This document shows positions 7,837 to 18,529 of a DNA stretch of 64,000 nucleotides, in pieces (the stretch's first letter is position 1; each line of letters starts with the position of its first letter). The DNA comes from Gemmobacter nectariphilus DSM 15620. Lineage in GTDB: Bacteria > Pseudomonadota > Alphaproteobacteria > Rhodobacterales > Rhodobacteraceae. The translations under genes and the position numbers were made by a program. Under the pieces are notes generated by a model. That model was not told the origin of the DNA. It made no database searches and saw only the letters and a program-made list of their open reading frames with translations. The stretch covers positions 475,117 to 539,116 of the forward strand of contig NZ_AUCM01000003.1 of the NCBI RefSeq assembly GCF_000429765.1, given 5' to 3'.

Positions 7837-10275
7837 ATGTCCGACACCTTGCCCATTGACGACTGCCTTGATGATCTGCGCGCCGCCTTGCGGACGCAAG
7901 GCCGTGCCGTGCTGCAAGCGCCGCCCGGCGCTGGCAAGACGACGCGCGTGCCGCTGGCGCTGTTGTCCGAGGTTCCGGGCCGCATCGTGATGCTGGAGCC
8001 GCGCCGCCTGGCCGCGCGCGCCGCTGCCGAGCGTATGGCCGAGACCTTGGCCGAGCCCGTCGGCCAGCGCGTCGGCTACCGCATTCGCGGCGAAGCCCAG
8101 ACCTCCAGGGCCACGCGGATCGAGGTGGTGACCGAAGGCATCCTGACCCGGATGATCCAGTCGGATCCTGAACTTTCCGGCATAAGCGCTGTCATCTTCG
8201 ATGAATTTCACGAACGCAGCCTGAACGCCGATCTTGGCCTTGCCTTGGTGCTGGAATCGCGCGCGGCGCTGCGGCCCGATCTGTGGGTGCTGGTGATGTC
8301 GGCCACGCTGGATGCAGCGCCCGTCGCCGCGCTGATGGAGGATGCGCCGCTGATCTCGTCGGACGGGCGCGCCTATCCGGTGGAAACCCGCTGGCTGCCG
8401 CGCCCGCTGCCACAAGGCGCACGGCTGGAGCGGGAAACGGCCGCCCTGATCACCCAGGCGGCTCAGGAAACCGAAGGCGGGATCCTGGTCTTTCTGCCAG
8501 GCGAAGGTGAAATCCGCCGGGTCGCCGCGCAGCTGTCGCATCTGGTGAACTGCGACGTGCAACCGCTTTATGGCGCCATGGATTTTCGCGCGCAGCGCGC
8601 GGCGCTGGCTCCCTCGCATGGCTTGCGCAAGGTGGTGCTGGCAACCTCGATTGCGGAAACCTCGCTGACCATTCCCGATATCCGTGTCGTGGTCGATGCG
8701 GGACGCGCACGGCGGGCGCGGTTCGATCCGGGCTCGGGCATGTCGCGGCTGGTGACCGAACGGGTCAGCCGGGCCGAGGCAGACCAGCGCCGGGGCCGGG
8801 CAGGCCGCGTGGCGCCGGGTATTTGCTATCGGCTGTGGGCCAAGGCCGAAGAAGGCGCCCTGCCCGCCTTTCCACCGCCGGAAATCGCCACGGCCGATCT
8901 TGCGGGCCTTGCGCTGGAACTGGCGTTGTGGGGGTCTGATGACGGGCTGTCGTTCCTGACGCCGCCCCCTGCCGCTGCGCTGGCCGAGGCGCGGGCGCTG
9001 CTGACCGATCTGGGCGCGCTGAAGGACGGCCGGATCACCGATCACGGCCGCGCCATGGCGGCGCTGCCGCTGCATCCGCGGCTGGCGCATATGCTGCTGA
9101 TCGCGGGCCGTGCCGCCGCGCCTCTGGCCGCCCTGATGGCCGAACGCGATCCGCTGACCGGGGCACCGCCGGACCTGAGCTTGCGGCTGCAAGCCCTTGA
9201 AAAACCGAACGCCTATCAGGATCGCCATCCCTGGCCGATCAAGCGTGATGTGCTGGAGCGGATCCGGGCAGAAGCCAAGCGCCTGGCCCGCATGGCACCG
9301 GACCGCCCTGCCCTGTCCCATGGCGCCATGGCAGCGCTGGCCTACCCCGACCGCATCGGATTGCGGCGCAAGGGCGATGCGCCGCGCTGGGTGCTGTCGG
9401 GGGGCAAGGGCGCGACCATGACGCCGGGAACGCCTCTGGCGGGGGCACGGCTGCTGGTGGCGACCGACCTTGATGGCGATGCGCGCGAGGCTGGCATCCG
9501 CCAGGCCATCGCCATCACGGAACCCGATCTGCGCGCGCTTTACGCCCCGCGCATTGCCTGGACCGATGTCTGCGACTGGTCCCGCCGCGAAGGCCGGATC
9601 AACGCGCGCCGGCAGGAACGGCTGGGCGCGCTGGTGCTGGATGACCGGATCTGGCCCGATCCGCCGCCCGAGGCGGTGGCCGCAGCAGCCCTGGACGGGC
9701 TGCGCGATGAAGTGCGCCAAGGCAATGGCCTGCCCTTTGCCGGTGCCGCCCTGCGGCTGCGCAACCGCGCCGCAGCGGCGGGCGAGCCGGTGCCGCCCGT
9801 CGATGACGCCAGCCTGATGGCCGCTGCCGACAGCTGGCTGACCCCGGCGCTTGGCCGTGTGCGCACCCGCGCCGATCTGCGCGCGCTGGATCTGCTCGAG
9901 CCGCTCAAGCTCTATCTGGGCTGGGACGCCTGCACGCGGATCGACGGGATGTATCCGTCGCATTTCACCACACCGCTGGGACGGCGTATTCCCATTGATT
10001 ATGAAGGGGATACGCCTCAAATCGAACTGCGCCTGCAGGAATTGTTCGGCCAGACTGCGCATCCGGTGGTCGGCCCCGCGCGCACGCCGCTGAGACTGTC
10101 GCTGCTGTCACCAGGCGGCAAGCCGATTGCCGTTACCTCGGACCTGCCGGGGTTCTGGCGCGGCAGCTATGCCGATGTGCGCAAGGACATGCGCGGGCGC
10201 TATCCGCGCCACCCCTGGCCCGAAGACCCGACCGAGGCCGACCCGACCCTGCGCGCCAAGCCGCGCGGCACCTGA
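7837..10275 (+). CDS. hrpB: ATP-dependent helicase HrpB
   Basis: HrpB is a DEAH-box RNA helicase-like protein of uncertain function in bacteria. The 812-residue product has Walker A PPGAGKTT near residues 29-36, the DEAH-type box DEFH at 121-124, the SAT motif (MSATLDA) and helicase motif VI QRRGRAGR. The long C-terminal HrpB domain follows, giving the family's usual length. The start at MSDTLPIDD fits the family. The frame stays open far upstream through the antisense of trkA and trkH, which is a composition artefact. Confidence 0.95.
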   Translation: MSDTLPIDDCLDDLRAALRTQGRAVLQAPPGAGKTTRVPLALLSEVPGRIVMLEPRRLAARAAAERMAETLAEPVGQRVGYRIRGEAQTSRATRIEVVTEGILTRMIQSDPELSGISAVIFDEFHERSLNADLGLALVLESRAALRPDLWVLVMSATLDAAPVAALMEDAPLISSDGRAYPVETRWLPRPLPQGARLERETAALITQAAQETEGGILVFLPGEGEIRRVAAQLSHLVNCDVQPLYGAMDFRAQRAALAPSHGLRKVVLATSIAETSLTIPDIRVVVDAGRARRARFDPGSGMSRLVTERVSRAEADQRRGRAGRVAPGICYRLWAKAEEGALPAFPPPEIATADLAGLALELALWGSDDGLSFLTPPPAAALAEARALLTDLGALKDGRITDHGRAMAALPLHPRLAHMLLIAGRAAAPLAALMAERDPLTGAPPDLSLRLQALEKPNAYQDRHPWPIKRDVLERIRAEAKRLARMAPDRPALSHGAMAALAYPDRIGLRRKGDAPRWVLSGGKGATMTPGTPLAGARLLVATDLDGDAREAGIRQAIAITEPDLRALYAPRIAWTDVCDWSRREGRINARRQERLGALVLDDRIWPDPPPEAVAAAALDGLRDEVRQGNGLPFAGAALRLRNRAAAAGEPVPPVDDASLMAAADSWLTPALGRVRTRADLRALDLLEPLKLYLGWDACTRIDGMYPSHFTTPLGRRIPIDYEGDTPQIELRLQELFGQTAHPVVGPARTPLRLSLLSPGGKPIAVTSDLPGFWRGSYADVRKDMRGRYPRHPWPEDPTEADPTLRAKPRGT

Positions 10276-10278
10276 GGG

Positions 10279-12201
10279 TCAGTTGCCACCGAACAGCTTG
10301 CCAAGACCGCGGCGCAACTCGGTCTCCAGCTTGCGTTTTGCGGCATCTTCCAGCGTCTCGCCATTTTCGGTGTCAGCGCCCAGCTTTTCGGCCAGCTTCT
10401 TTTCGGCCCGCGCGCGCTCGGCGTCCAGCTTGGGTTTTGCCAGCGCCTCCATGTCCAGCTGAAAGCGCGGCCTGGCCCATGGCCCGGTGATCTTGAGCGG
10501 CACGCCCAGCCCGCCGGTGCCGTCTTCCTTTTGCAAGGCCACGGGCAGCAGACGATAATCCAGCGTGCGGCTGCCAATCCCGACCGTACCGGTTCCGGCC
10601 ACCTGCAGATAGGGCGCCGCCAGTTTCAGATCGTCGGCCCGCAGCACACCTTCGGCAATGGAAAAGCTGGTGGAAATGCTGTCGAAGATGGTCTTCTGCC
10701 CTTCACCGACATAAGAGACATCCAGCCTGCGCAACATGCCCAGCAGATCGAGCCCGCGCAGCTCTCCCTTGCCCAGCGAGAGCTGCCCCTCGCCTTGCAG
10801 GCGGTTCATCATCTCGGACATCGAGGCCGCCGAAGACAGGACCGAGATCCGGCCATTCGCGCTGGCGGTCAGGCGATCGTATCCGGCCAGATCGTGCAGC
10901 ATCGGTTGCAGCGCCACATTCTCGACCAGCAGATCGGCGCGCACCGATCCGCGGCCCGAGGCATTGGCCACCATCGTCCCGCTGATGCGCCCCTCATAGG
11001 CCTGCATCTCCGACAGGGTCACGGTGGCGCGGCCATCGGCCAGCGCAAGGCGCCCCCGCAGGGCGCCAAGGCGCATTCCCCCGGCCTGGACCGACGGGGC
11101 GGCAAAGGTCACATCGGCATCGACGGCGCCTAGGGCGCTCAGGTCGATGGGCGCGGTGGACCAGCCGCCGCTGCCGGCCCCACCCGCCGCGCCGCCCCCG
11201 GCCGAGGCAGGCAACACCAGCGGTGTCTCGGCCGCGATCGTCGCCGTCACCGAGGGCCGCTGACCGGACGTGCGCAGATCGGCGCTCAGCCGCAGGCGGT
11301 TGTCGTCCAGTTGTGCGATGGCGTCGCGCAGCACCAGCCGCAGATCGGGGGACAGCACGGCCCGCCCGTCAAGCCGGATCGTGCGCGCCCCCAGCCCCTG
11401 CGGCAGGTCGGGCAGGCTGGTGCCCATCAGCGCCGCCAGGGCCCCATGATCGGCCGCATCGACATGCAGCGCGCCATCGGCCAACAGGGGCGCATGGCCG
11501 AAACTGCCCTCGAAATCCAGCGCGGCGCCGCCGATCGCCAGCTCGATCTTGCCGCTGGCCTCGGCCCCCGACAACAGCGCCGCAGCCGGACTGGCGCTCA
11601 GCGCCATCCGCACGGTCTGACCGTTCAGCGTGCCGCTCAGATCCAGATGCGCGGGGGCTGCCGGATCGGGCAGCCGCAAGACCGCGTCGATGCCCGACAG
11701 ATCATAGCGCGCCCCGGTGGCGGCGTCGGCAAAGATCACCTGGCCCTCGCTCATCCGCGCCTCGGACAGGGAAAACCCGCGCGTCTCGCCCGGCGTGCTG
11801 CCGGTGTCCGAGGAGGCAAGGGCAAGATCCCAGTTCGCGCGCCCGTCGCGGTGCCGCTCCAGCCGCAGGCGGGGCGCGATCAGATCCAGCCCGTCGATGC
11901 GAATATCCCCGCCGATCAGTGCCATCGTGTCCAGCGAGATGCGCAGGCCCGCCGCCTCGACCATCGGCGCATCGCTGGCCCAGTCGGCATTGGCCAGCCG
12001 CACCGGCCCGGTTTCCACCGCAAGCCCCGGCCAGATGCTGGCCTTGACCGGCCCCTGAACGCTGAAGGCGCGGCCGGTGGCAGCCTCGACCTGGCGGGCG
12101 GCCATGCGGGCGACCTCGTCTGTCGGGATCAGAAAGACCGCGCCCACAACCAGCAAGGCCAGCATCACCAGCCCCGAAAGGATTCGCACCATCCACCGCA
12201 T
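10279..12201 (-). CDS. AsmA family protein
   Basis: AsmA-like proteins sit in the inner membrane with a large periplasmic part and are linked to outer-membrane biogenesis and lipid transport. The 640-residue product begins MRWMVRILSGLVMLALLVVG, a single membrane anchor, followed by a long beta-rich region typical of AsmA. The C-terminal AsmA_2-like segment (about residues 450-600) ends in a charged, Lys/Glu-rich tail. The start at 12201 has GGAGG five bases before it. It converges on hrpB with only three bases between the two coding regions. Confidence 0.9.
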   Translation of the reverse strand: MRWMVRILSGLVMLALLVVGAVFLIPTDEVARMAARQVEAATGRAFSVQGPVKASIWPGLAVETGPVRLANADWASDAPMVEAAGLRISLDTMALIGGDIRIDGLDLIAPRLRLERHRDGRANWDLALASSDTGSTPGETRGFSLSEARMSEGQVIFADAATGARYDLSGIDAVLRLPDPAAPAHLDLSGTLNGQTVRMALSASPAAALLSGAEASGKIELAIGGAALDFEGSFGHAPLLADGALHVDAADHGALAALMGTSLPDLPQGLGARTIRLDGRAVLSPDLRLVLRDAIAQLDDNRLRLSADLRTSGQRPSVTATIAAETPLVLPASAGGGAAGGAGSGGWSTAPIDLSALGAVDADVTFAAPSVQAGGMRLGALRGRLALADGRATVTLSEMQAYEGRISGTMVANASGRGSVRADLLVENVALQPMLHDLAGYDRLTASANGRISVLSSAASMSEMMNRLQGEGQLSLGKGELRGLDLLGMLRRLDVSYVGEGQKTIFDSISTSFSIAEGVLRADDLKLAAPYLQVAGTGTVGIGSRTLDYRLLPVALQKEDGTGGLGVPLKITGPWARPRFQLDMEALAKPKLDAERARAEKKLAEKLGADTENGETLEDAAKRKLETELRRGLGKLFGGN

Positions 12202-12328
12202 ACGCACCTCCACCATTGCGCGCAGTCTACGCTGCACCGCAGCCATGCTCAACGCGCCGGATGCCGCGACGTTGCGCTTGCGCGGCGCCCCGCCGATGGC
12301 CAGTCTGTGCCTGAACGAGGAGGCACCG

Positions 12329-13126
12329 ATGGATCCGCGACTGACGATCACCCGCACCGGCCCGGTGGCCGAGGTCCTGCTGAACCGGCCGGACAAGCGC
12401 AATGCGCTGGACCTTGATCTGTTCGACGCGCTGGCCGCCGCCGGTGAAAGCCTCAAGGGTGCGAACGGGCTGCGCGCCGTCATCTTGCATGGCGCAGGTG
12501 CGGCCTTTTGCGCCGGGATCGACACGTCGGAATTCCTGCGGATGGCGCAGAACCTTGCCAGCGTGAAGGCCGAGATGCTGGCCCCGACGCCCGGCACGGC
12601 GAACCGCTTTCAACGCCCCGTGACGGTCTGGGCCGAGCTGGGCGTTCCGGTGATCGCGGCCCTGCATGGCGTGGCCTTTGGTGCGGGGATGCAGCTGGCA
12701 CTGGGGGCGGATTTTCGCATTGCCGCGCCCGATGCGCGCCTGTCGATCATGGAGGCGCGCTGGGGGCTGATCCCGGACATGGGGATCACCCAGACCCTGC
12801 CCCGGTTGATGCGGATGGACCTGGCCAAGGAGCTGATCCTGACCGCCCGCGTGCTTGAAGCGCCCGAGGCGCTGGACCTGGGCCTGCTGACCCGGCTGGC
12901 CGATGATCCGCTTGCCGAGGCACGGGCGATGGCGGCCCGGTTTGCCCAAGTGTCGCCTGACGTGCTGCGCGCCGGCAAGCGGCTGGTCGAGGAAACCTGG
13001 ACCCTGCCCCCTGGCCCCGGCCTGACCCGCGAGGCGACTTTGCAGGCCGATCTGATCGCCAGCCCCAACCAGATCGAGGCGGTGATGGCCGGGATGCAGA
13101 ACCGACCGCCGCAGTTCAAGGGCTAG
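12329..13126 (+). CDS. Enoyl-CoA hydratase/isomerase (crotonase) family protein
   Basis: Crotonase-fold enzymes act on acyl-CoA thioesters. The 265-residue protein has the oxyanion-hole segments [12 protein letters not shown] (about 67-78) and [19 protein letters not shown] (about 111-129). Glu at [14 protein letters not shown] marks the catalytic region. The start follows GAGGAGG. In place of the paired catalytic glutamates of true enoyl-CoA hydratase I can identify only the later region with confidence, so the exact reaction is open. It stands alone, divergent from the AsmA gene and followed by its own hairpins. Confidence 0.9.
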   Translation: MDPRLTITRTGPVAEVLLNRPDKRNALDLDLFDALAAAGESLKGANGLRAVILHGAGAAFCAGIDTSEFLRMAQNLASVKAEMLAPTPGTANRFQRPVTVWAELGVPVIAALHGVAFGAGMQLALGADFRIAAPDARLSIMEARWGLIPDMGITQTLPRLMRMDLAKELILTARVLEAPEALDLGLLTRLADDPLAEARAMAARFAQVSPDVLRAGKRLVEETWTLPPGPGLTREATLQADLIASPNQIEAVMAGMQNRPPQFKG

Positions 13127-13134
13127 CCGCCCAA

Positions 13135-13170
13135 AGGGGGCCAGCCCCCTCTTGGCGCGTTCCGCGCCAA
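13135..13170 (+). terminator. Double hairpin after the crotonase gene
   Basis: Two consecutive perfect dyads occur: AGGGGGC with GCCCCCT (13135-13150) and TTGGCGCG with CGCGCCAA (13152-13170). They lie directly after the stop codon. There is little U tract, so termination may be partly factor-dependent. Confidence 0.6.
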
Positions 13171-13172
13171 TT

Positions 13173-13203
13173 CACCCCCGGGATATTTGCATCAAGGCGA
13201 AAA
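13173..13203 (+). repeat. Dispersed intergenic element, copy 3
   Basis: It reads CACCCCCGGGATATTTGCAT then CAAGGCGAAA and directly follows the double hairpin. Core and position match the other copies. Confidence 0.65.
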
Positions 13204-13265
13204 CCAGGGCCAAGGTTGCGCCGCAGCCCCTTTCCGGGCGGCGGGTTCAACGCTATATGCCGCGC

Positions 13266-14639
13266 ATGAGCCAGAACCCGCCAGACCTTCGCCCCGACCT
13301 TGCCCCTGCCCCGCGGTTTTCCGAACCGGCGCGGCCGGGCCAGCCCACCATCGGCATGGTCAGCCTTGGCTGTCCGAAGGCGCTGGTGGACAGTGAGCGC
13401 ATCCTGACCCGGCTGCGGGCCGAAGGTTATGCGATCTCGCCCGATTACAAGGGGGCCGAGGCGGTGATCGTGAACACCTGTGGGTTCCTCGATTCCGCCA
13501 AGGCCGAAAGCCTGGAGGCGATTGGCGAGGCGATCCGCGAGAATGGCCGCGTGATCGTGACCGGCTGTCTGGGGGCCGAGCCGGACTATATCACCGGCGC
13601 GCATCCCAAGGTTCTGGCGGTCACCGGGCCGCATCAATACGAACAGGTGCTGGATGCGGTGCATGCCGCCGTGCCCCCGTCGCCCGATCCTTTTGTGGAC
13701 CTTTTGCCGGCAACCGGGGTCAGCCTGACACCGCGGCATTACAGTTACCTCAAGATTTCAGAGGGTTGCAACCACAAGTGCAAGTTCTGCATCATCCCCG
13801 ACATGCGCGGCCGGCTGGTTTCGCGCCCCGCCTATGCGGTGGTCAAGGAGGCTGAACGTCTGGTCGCGGCCGGCGTCAAGGAGCTGCTGGTGATCAGCCA
13901 GGACACCTCGGCCTATGGCGTCGATCTGAGGCACGAAGAAGCGCGCGGGCTCCGGGCGCATATCACCGATCTGGCGCGCGATCTGGGCTCGCTGGGCGCC
14001 TGGGTGCGGCTGCACTATGTCTATCCCTATCCGCATGTGCGCCAGCTGGTGCCGCTGATGGCCGAGGGGCTGGTTCTGCCCTATCTGGACATCCCGTTCC
14101 AGCACGCCCACCCCGATGTGCTCAAGCGCATGGCGCGCCCGGCTGCGGCGGCGAAGACGCTGGACGAAATCGCCGCCTGGCGCCGCGATTGCCCCGATAT
14201 CGTGCTGCGGTCCACCTTCATCGTCGGCTATCCCGGCGAGACCGAGGCCGAGTTCCAGACGCTGCTGGACTGGCTGGACGAGGCGCAGCTGGACCGGGTG
14301 GGCTGTTTTCAATATGAAAATGTCGCAGGCGCCCGGTCGAATGACCTGCCCGATCATGTGCCCGAGGAGGTCAAGGCCGAGCGCTTTGCCCGCTTCATGG
14401 AAAAGGCGCAGGCCATTTCCGAAGCCAAGCTGGCGGCCAAGGTCGGCACGGTCATGCCGGTGATCGTCGACGAGGTGGACGAGAACGGCGCCACCTGTCG
14501 CACCAGGGGCGATGCGCCCGAGATCGACGGCAATCTGTTCATCGACGAGGGGTTCGAGGAACTCTTGCCAGGCGATATCGTCTCGGTCGAGGTGGACGAG
14601 GCGGGCGAATACGATCTGTGGGGCACCATCGTGCGTTAG
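13266..14639 (+). CDS. rimO: Ribosomal protein S12 methylthiotransferase RimO
   Basis: RimO is a radical-SAM enzyme that methylthiolates an aspartate of ribosomal protein S12. The 457-residue protein has the N-terminal UPF0004 domain with cluster cysteines C36, C72 and C101. The radical-SAM motif is C168-X3-C172-X2-C175. A C-terminal TRAM domain lies near residues 385-455. CPKALVDSE is typical of RimO as opposed to MiaB. An ATG nine bases upstream (13257) is in frame and cannot be excluded. The gene ends at a bidirectional terminator shared with ndk. Confidence 0.95.
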   Translation: MSQNPPDLRPDLAPAPRFSEPARPGQPTIGMVSLGCPKALVDSERILTRLRAEGYAISPDYKGAEAVIVNTCGFLDSAKAESLEAIGEAIRENGRVIVTGCLGAEPDYITGAHPKVLAVTGPHQYEQVLDAVHAAVPPSPDPFVDLLPATGVSLTPRHYSYLKISEGCNHKCKFCIIPDMRGRLVSRPAYAVVKEAERLVAAGVKELLVISQDTSAYGVDLRHEEARGLRAHITDLARDLGSLGAWVRLHYVYPYPHVRQLVPLMAEGLVLPYLDIPFQHAHPDVLKRMARPAAAAKTLDEIAAWRRDCPDIVLRSTFIVGYPGETEAEFQTLLDWLDEAQLDRVGCFQYENVAGARSNDLPDHVPEEVKAERFARFMEKAQAISEAKLAAKVGTVMPVIVDEVDENGATCRTRGDAPEIDGNLFIDEGFEELLPGDIVSVEVDEAGEYDLWGTIVR

Positions 14640-14689
14640 TGCCCCGCGCCGGCAGTTCAGGCGCAAGGCCGCTCGCCCCGGACCAAACG

Positions 14690-14717
14690 AAAAGGCCGCC
14701 CGAACGGGCGGCCTTTC
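14690..14717. terminator. Bidirectional terminator between rimO and ndk
   Basis: AAAGGCCGCCCG and CGGGCGGCCTTT form a near-perfect stem with A and T tracts on the two sides, between convergent genes. Confidence 0.85.
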
Positions 14718-14737
14718 CCATCATCGCGTCGGGCCGA

Positions 14738-15160
14738 TCAGCCGACCAGTTCGAGACCCGAGAAGAAATAGGCGATTTCCACCGCAGCGGTTTCCGGCGC
14801 ATCCGAGCCGTGGACCGAGTTCTCGCCAACCGACAGGGCGAATTCCTTGCGGATGGTGCCATCGGCCGCGTTGGCCGGGTTGGTGGCGCCCATGACTTCG
14901 CGGTTCTTGAGGATGGCGCCTTCGCCTTCCAGCACCTGAACGACGACCGGCTCGGAGGCCATGAATTCGGTCAGTTCGCCAAAGAACGGACGCTCGGCGT
15001 GGACTTCGTAGAACTTCTGCGCCTGAGCGAGCGACAGGTGGATGCGCTTTTGCGCGATGATGCGCAGGCCGGCTTCCTCGAACTTGGCATTGATCTTGCC
15101 GGTCAGGTTGCGGCGGGTGGCGTCGGGTTTGATGATCGACAGGGTGCGTTCGATGGCCAT
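14738..15160 (-). CDS. ndk: Nucleoside diphosphate kinase
   Basis: The enzyme transfers the gamma-phosphate between nucleoside triphosphates and diphosphates through a phosphohistidine. The 140-residue product has IKPDATRRN near residues 10-18 and the active-site signature [10 protein letters not shown] with the catalytic His near residue 117. The length is normal. It diverges from the ABC-F gene across 228 bp. Confidence 0.97.
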   Translation of the reverse strand: MAIERTLSIIKPDATRRNLTGKINAKFEEAGLRIIAQKRIHLSLAQAQKFYEVHAERPFFGELTEFMASEPVVVQVLEGEGAILKNREVMGATNPANAADGTIRKEFALSVGENSVHGSDAPETAAVEIAYFFSGLELVG

Positions 15161-15388
15161 GGTGCCCTCTGGAATCTCGGTTCGGGCCGGGCCCCATGCC
15201 CTTCCCGTTGCGGCGCCTGCCCTAGCACGGCGATCTGACCTTGAAAACCCCGCATCAGGTGGCTGGCAGCGTCCCGGAGCATCGGGCAGCCCATGCCAGC
15301 CGGCCCGGCGCGCCAGCCTTGCCGCGCATGCGACATTCGCGTGCAAGACCGATTGACGCGGCCGCAGGCTTGGGGCAACCCACCAGAC

Positions 15389-17239
15389 ATGCTGCGTATC
15401 GATAACATCACCTATTCCGTCGAAGGCCGTCCCCTGTTCGAGGAGGCCAGCGCCACCATTCCGACCGGCCACAAGGTGGGCCTGGTCGGCCGAAACGGCG
15501 CGGGCAAGACCACGCTGTTCCGGCTGATCCGGGGCGAGCTGTCGCTGGAAGGGGGCGAGATCGCCCTGCCCGCCCGCGCCCGTGTGGGCGGTGTGGCGCA
15601 AGAGGTGCCTTCGTCCTCGACCTCGCTGCTGGATACGGTGCTGGCAGCCGATACGGAACGCGCCGCCCTGCTGGCCGAGGCGCATACCGCCACCGACCCT
15701 GGCCGTATCGCTGAAATCCAGACCCGGCTGGCCGATATTGATGCCTGGTCGGCCGAGGGACGGGCCAGTTCCATCCTTCGCGGCCTTGGCTTTGACGCCG
15801 AGGCGCAGCAGCGGCCCTGTTCGGATTTCTCGGGCGGCTGGCGGATGCGGGTGGCGCTGGCCGGGGTGCTGTTCGCCCAGCCCGATTACCTGCTGCTGGA
15901 CGAGCCGACGAACTATCTGGACCTTGAAGGCGCGCTGTGGCTGGAAAGCTACCTGCAGAAATATCCCCATACCGTCATCGTCATCAGCCATGACCGGGGC
16001 CTGTTGAACCGCGCCGTGCAGGGGATCCTGCATCTGGACAACCGCAAGCTGACCTATTGGCAGGGCGGTTATGACCAGTTTGCCCGCCAGCGGGCCGAAC
16101 GGATGGCGGTTCAGGCCGCCGAGGCGCGCAAGCAGGACGCCCGCCGCGCCCATCTGCAAAGCTTCGTTGACCGCTTTCGCGCCAAGGCATCGAAGGCCGT
16201 GCAGGCGCAAAGCCGGTTGAAGATGCTGGAGAAGATGACGCCGATCACCCCGCCCGAGGAAGCGAAGAAGCAGGTCTTCACCTTTCCCGAGCCCGAGGAG
16301 CTGTCGCCCCCGATCATCGGGATGGAGGGGGTGTCCGTGGGCTATGACGGGCGCGCGATCCTGCGCGGGCTGTCGCTGCGGATCGACCAGGATGACCGCA
16401 TCGCCCTCTTGGGCCGCAACGGCGAAGGGAAATCGACGCTGTCCAAGCTGCTGGCGGGCAAGCTGGCGCCGATGGCGGGGCAGATCACGCGCTCGTCCAA
16501 GCTGCGCATCGGCTATTTCGCCCAGCATCAGGTGGACGAGCTGCATCTGGATGAAACGCCGCTGCAGCACATCCAGCGTATGCGCCCCGAAGAACACCAG
16601 TCAAAGCTGCGTGCCCGTCTGGCCGGGTTCGGCCTGCTGGCCGATCAGGCCGATACGGTCGTAGGCAAGCTGTCGGGGGGGCAGAAGGCGCGGCTGTCGC
16701 TGGTACTGGCCACGCTGGATGCACCGCACCTGCTGATCCTTGACGAGCCGACGAACCACCTGGACATCGAAAGCCGCGAGGCGCTGGTCGAGGCGCTGAC
16801 GGCCTATACGGGCGCCGTGGTCCTGGTCAGCCATGACATGCATCTGCTGTCCTTGGTCGCCGACCGGCTGTGGCTGGTCAAGGGCGGGCAGGTCGCGCCC
16901 TATGGCAAGGATCTGGAAGCCTATCGCGCCGAATTGCTCGAGCGCGAGGCGCCGCCGCCAAAGCCCGAGAAGAAAGAGGCCAAGCCCGCCCGCCCGTCGC
17001 GCGAGGCTGTGCTGGCGCTGCGGGCCGAGGTGCGTAAATGCGAGGAGAGGGTCACCAAGCTGGAAGAGATGCGCGGCAAGGTGGCGGACAAGCTGGCCGA
17101 TCCTGGTCTGTATGAGGATGCGCGGATCCACGAGCTGGAAGGCTGGAACCGCAAGTTTGCCGAAATCGAGGAAGCCATGGGCCGGGCCGAGGCCCTGTGG
17201 CTGGACGCGCAAGAGCGGCTGGAGGCGGCCGAAGGCTGA
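15389..17239 (+). CDS. ABC-F family ATPase, YheS-like
   Basis: ABC-F proteins lack membrane domains and act on the ribosome. The 616-residue protein has two ATPase domains. The first has Walker [10 protein letters not shown] near residues 33-41 and signature [12 protein letters not shown]. The second has GRNGEGKST and [12 protein letters not shown]. Each has an [11 protein letters not shown] or [11 protein letters not shown] Walker B region. The inter-domain linker has [13 protein letters not shown], and a charged C-terminal coiled coil spans about residues 530-616. The overall pattern is closest to E. coli YheS; Uup and EttA are less likely. A strong hairpin follows. Confidence 0.93.
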   Translation: MLRIDNITYSVEGRPLFEEASATIPTGHKVGLVGRNGAGKTTLFRLIRGELSLEGGEIALPARARVGGVAQEVPSSSTSLLDTVLAADTERAALLAEAHTATDPGRIAEIQTRLADIDAWSAEGRASSILRGLGFDAEAQQRPCSDFSGGWRMRVALAGVLFAQPDYLLLDEPTNYLDLEGALWLESYLQKYPHTVIVISHDRGLLNRAVQGILHLDNRKLTYWQGGYDQFARQRAERMAVQAAEARKQDARRAHLQSFVDRFRAKASKAVQAQSRLKMLEKMTPITPPEEAKKQVFTFPEPEELSPPIIGMEGVSVGYDGRAILRGLSLRIDQDDRIALLGRNGEGKSTLSKLLAGKLAPMAGQITRSSKLRIGYFAQHQVDELHLDETPLQHIQRMRPEEHQSKLRARLAGFGLLADQADTVVGKLSGGQKARLSLVLATLDAPHLLILDEPTNHLDIESREALVEALTAYTGAVVLVSHDMHLLSLVADRLWLVKGGQVAPYGKDLEAYRAELLEREAPPPKPEKKEAKPARPSREAVLALRAEVRKCEERVTKLEEMRGKVADKLADPGLYEDARIHELEGWNRKFAEIEEAMGRAEALWLDAQERLEAAEG

Positions 17240-17282
17240 CCTTGCGCCGTCTGGCAAGGCGATCCCGGGCACACTCCCGCAC

Positions 17283-17316
17283 CCTTGTGCGGCCCTGAAG
17301 GGCCGCACAAGGCTTT
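17283..17316 (+). terminator. Terminator of the ABC-F gene
   Basis: A perfect 13-bp stem (17283-17295 with 17300-17312, loop TGAA) is followed by CTTTG. Confidence 0.75.
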
Positions 17317-17350
17317 GGGCCGGGCGCCGCGCGGGCGCGGCGCGGCCTCC

Positions 17351-17376
17351 GGCGGGGGTATTTGGGGCAAGATGAT
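17351..17376 (+). repeat. Dispersed intergenic element, copy 4
   Basis: It reads GGCGGGGGTATTTGGGGCAA then GATGAT, a diverged copy lying after the GC-rich hairpin region. Confidence 0.55.
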
Positions 17377-17743
17377 GTGGAAGGGGCGCGGGGCGGGCCT
17401 GTGTGGGCCGGATGGTCGTGCCGACGTAATGGCGTCGCGCGAGTGCCGTCGTGGCTCTGGCGCACAGGTCGGAGCGGCTGGGGGTGATCCGGGGCAAGGC
17501 TTGCCAGCGCGCGTCTGATCGCTTCCCCTTTGGGGCGCTGGTGGGCGGGATGCGCCAGGTATCAGGGCGGGGCCCCGCGGTGGATTTCTGCGCGGCGAAG
17601 CAAGGCAGGCGCCGATTGTCGGTTGCAAGACATGTCGCGGCTTTGCCCCTGGCCCTTGGCCTCGTGGCGTGCCGGCTGTCCCCGTGGCCCCTTGACGGCT
17701 GTGGTCGCGGGCTGTTCTGGTGGGCCATTCCGATGGAGCCCGC
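17377..17743. other. Unassigned intergenic stretch before marC
   Basis: About 370 bp follow the element copy with no recognisable gene. A 98-codon frame (17451-17747) runs into marC but encodes a low-complexity Arg/Ala/Gly protein without a family I know. No tRNA or known RNA fold was recognised. It could hold a long marC leader or a small RNA. Confidence 0.35.
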
Positions 17744-18376
17744 ATGACCGATGTGACCTTTCTGCTGGCGGCCTTTACCACGCTTCTGGTGATCATCGAC
17801 CCGATCGCGCTGGTGCCGCTGTTCATCACGCTGACCCATGGCATGACCCCGGCGCAGCGGCGGCGCACCGGGTTGCGGGCCTGTCTGGTGGCGGCGGGGA
17901 TCCTTACGCTGTTCGGCGCGGTCGGAGAGCAGCTCTTGACGCTGATCGGCATCACCTTGCCTGCCTTTCGCATTGCGGGCGGGATGCTGCTGTTCCTGAC
18001 CGCGCTGGACATGCTGTTCGAGCGCCGGACGCGGCGGCGCGAGGACAAGGCGCACGAGGCCGAGGCCGAGCAGGTTGACGACCCGTCGGTGGTGCCGCTG
18101 GCCATTCCGCTGCTGGCGGGGCCGGGGGCCATCGCCTCGATGATCCTGCTGGTCGGGCAGGCGGGTGGCGGATGGTGGGGCTTTGCGGTGGTCGAGGCGG
18201 TGATGCTGACGGTGATCGTGATTGCGTTCCTGAATTTCCTGATCGCGGACCGGCTGGGCCGTGCGCTGGGACGGACGGGCACGATGTTGGTCACCCGCCT
18301 TCTGGGGATGTTGCTGGCGGCGCTGGCGATCCAGTTCATCATTGACGGCATTCGCGGCACGGGCCTGGTCGGGTAG
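17744..18376 (+). CDS. MarC family membrane protein
   Basis: MarC-type proteins are integral inner-membrane proteins of unknown function; the old link to multiple antibiotic resistance is not supported. The 210-residue product has about six hydrophobic segments. It carries the family's IIDPIALVPLFITLT near the N-terminus and PLAIPLLAGPGAIASMILL after a charged cytoplasmic loop rich in Arg/Glu (about residues 88-115). The start is placed at MTDVTF, although an in-frame ATG lies 24 bp upstream. Confidence 0.9.
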   Translation: MTDVTFLLAAFTTLLVIIDPIALVPLFITLTHGMTPAQRRRTGLRACLVAAGILTLFGAVGEQLLTLIGITLPAFRIAGGMLLFLTALDMLFERRTRRREDKAHEAEAEQVDDPSVVPLAIPLLAGPGAIASMILLVGQAGGGWWGFAVVEAVMLTVIVIAFLNFLIADRLGRALGRTGTMLVTRLLGMLLAALAIQFIIDGIRGTGLVG

Positions 18377-18417
18377 TCGCGCACGCCTGCCGGACGGTGC
18401 GCCAGGCGGTGCCCGCG

Positions 18418-18441
18418 ATGGGTATTTGGAAAAAGGCAAAG
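18418..18441 (+). repeat. Dispersed intergenic element, copy 5
   Basis: It contains TATTTGGAAAAAGGCAAAG. A 25-bp stretch including this core is identical to the copy near 41.67 kb. Confidence 0.8.
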
Positions 18442-18529
18442 GGGCGGATGCGGCGCTTGCGGCTTGTCCTGCGGGCCATTGGCGGCTAAGGGGGCGACGA
18501 TTGCCCCGCTGCCAGCCCTGAGGCCTGCC

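Noticed and set aside
17451-17747. A 98-codon open frame before marC
   Set aside because: It has no convincing ribosome site, is low in complexity, belongs to no known family and runs past the marC start.
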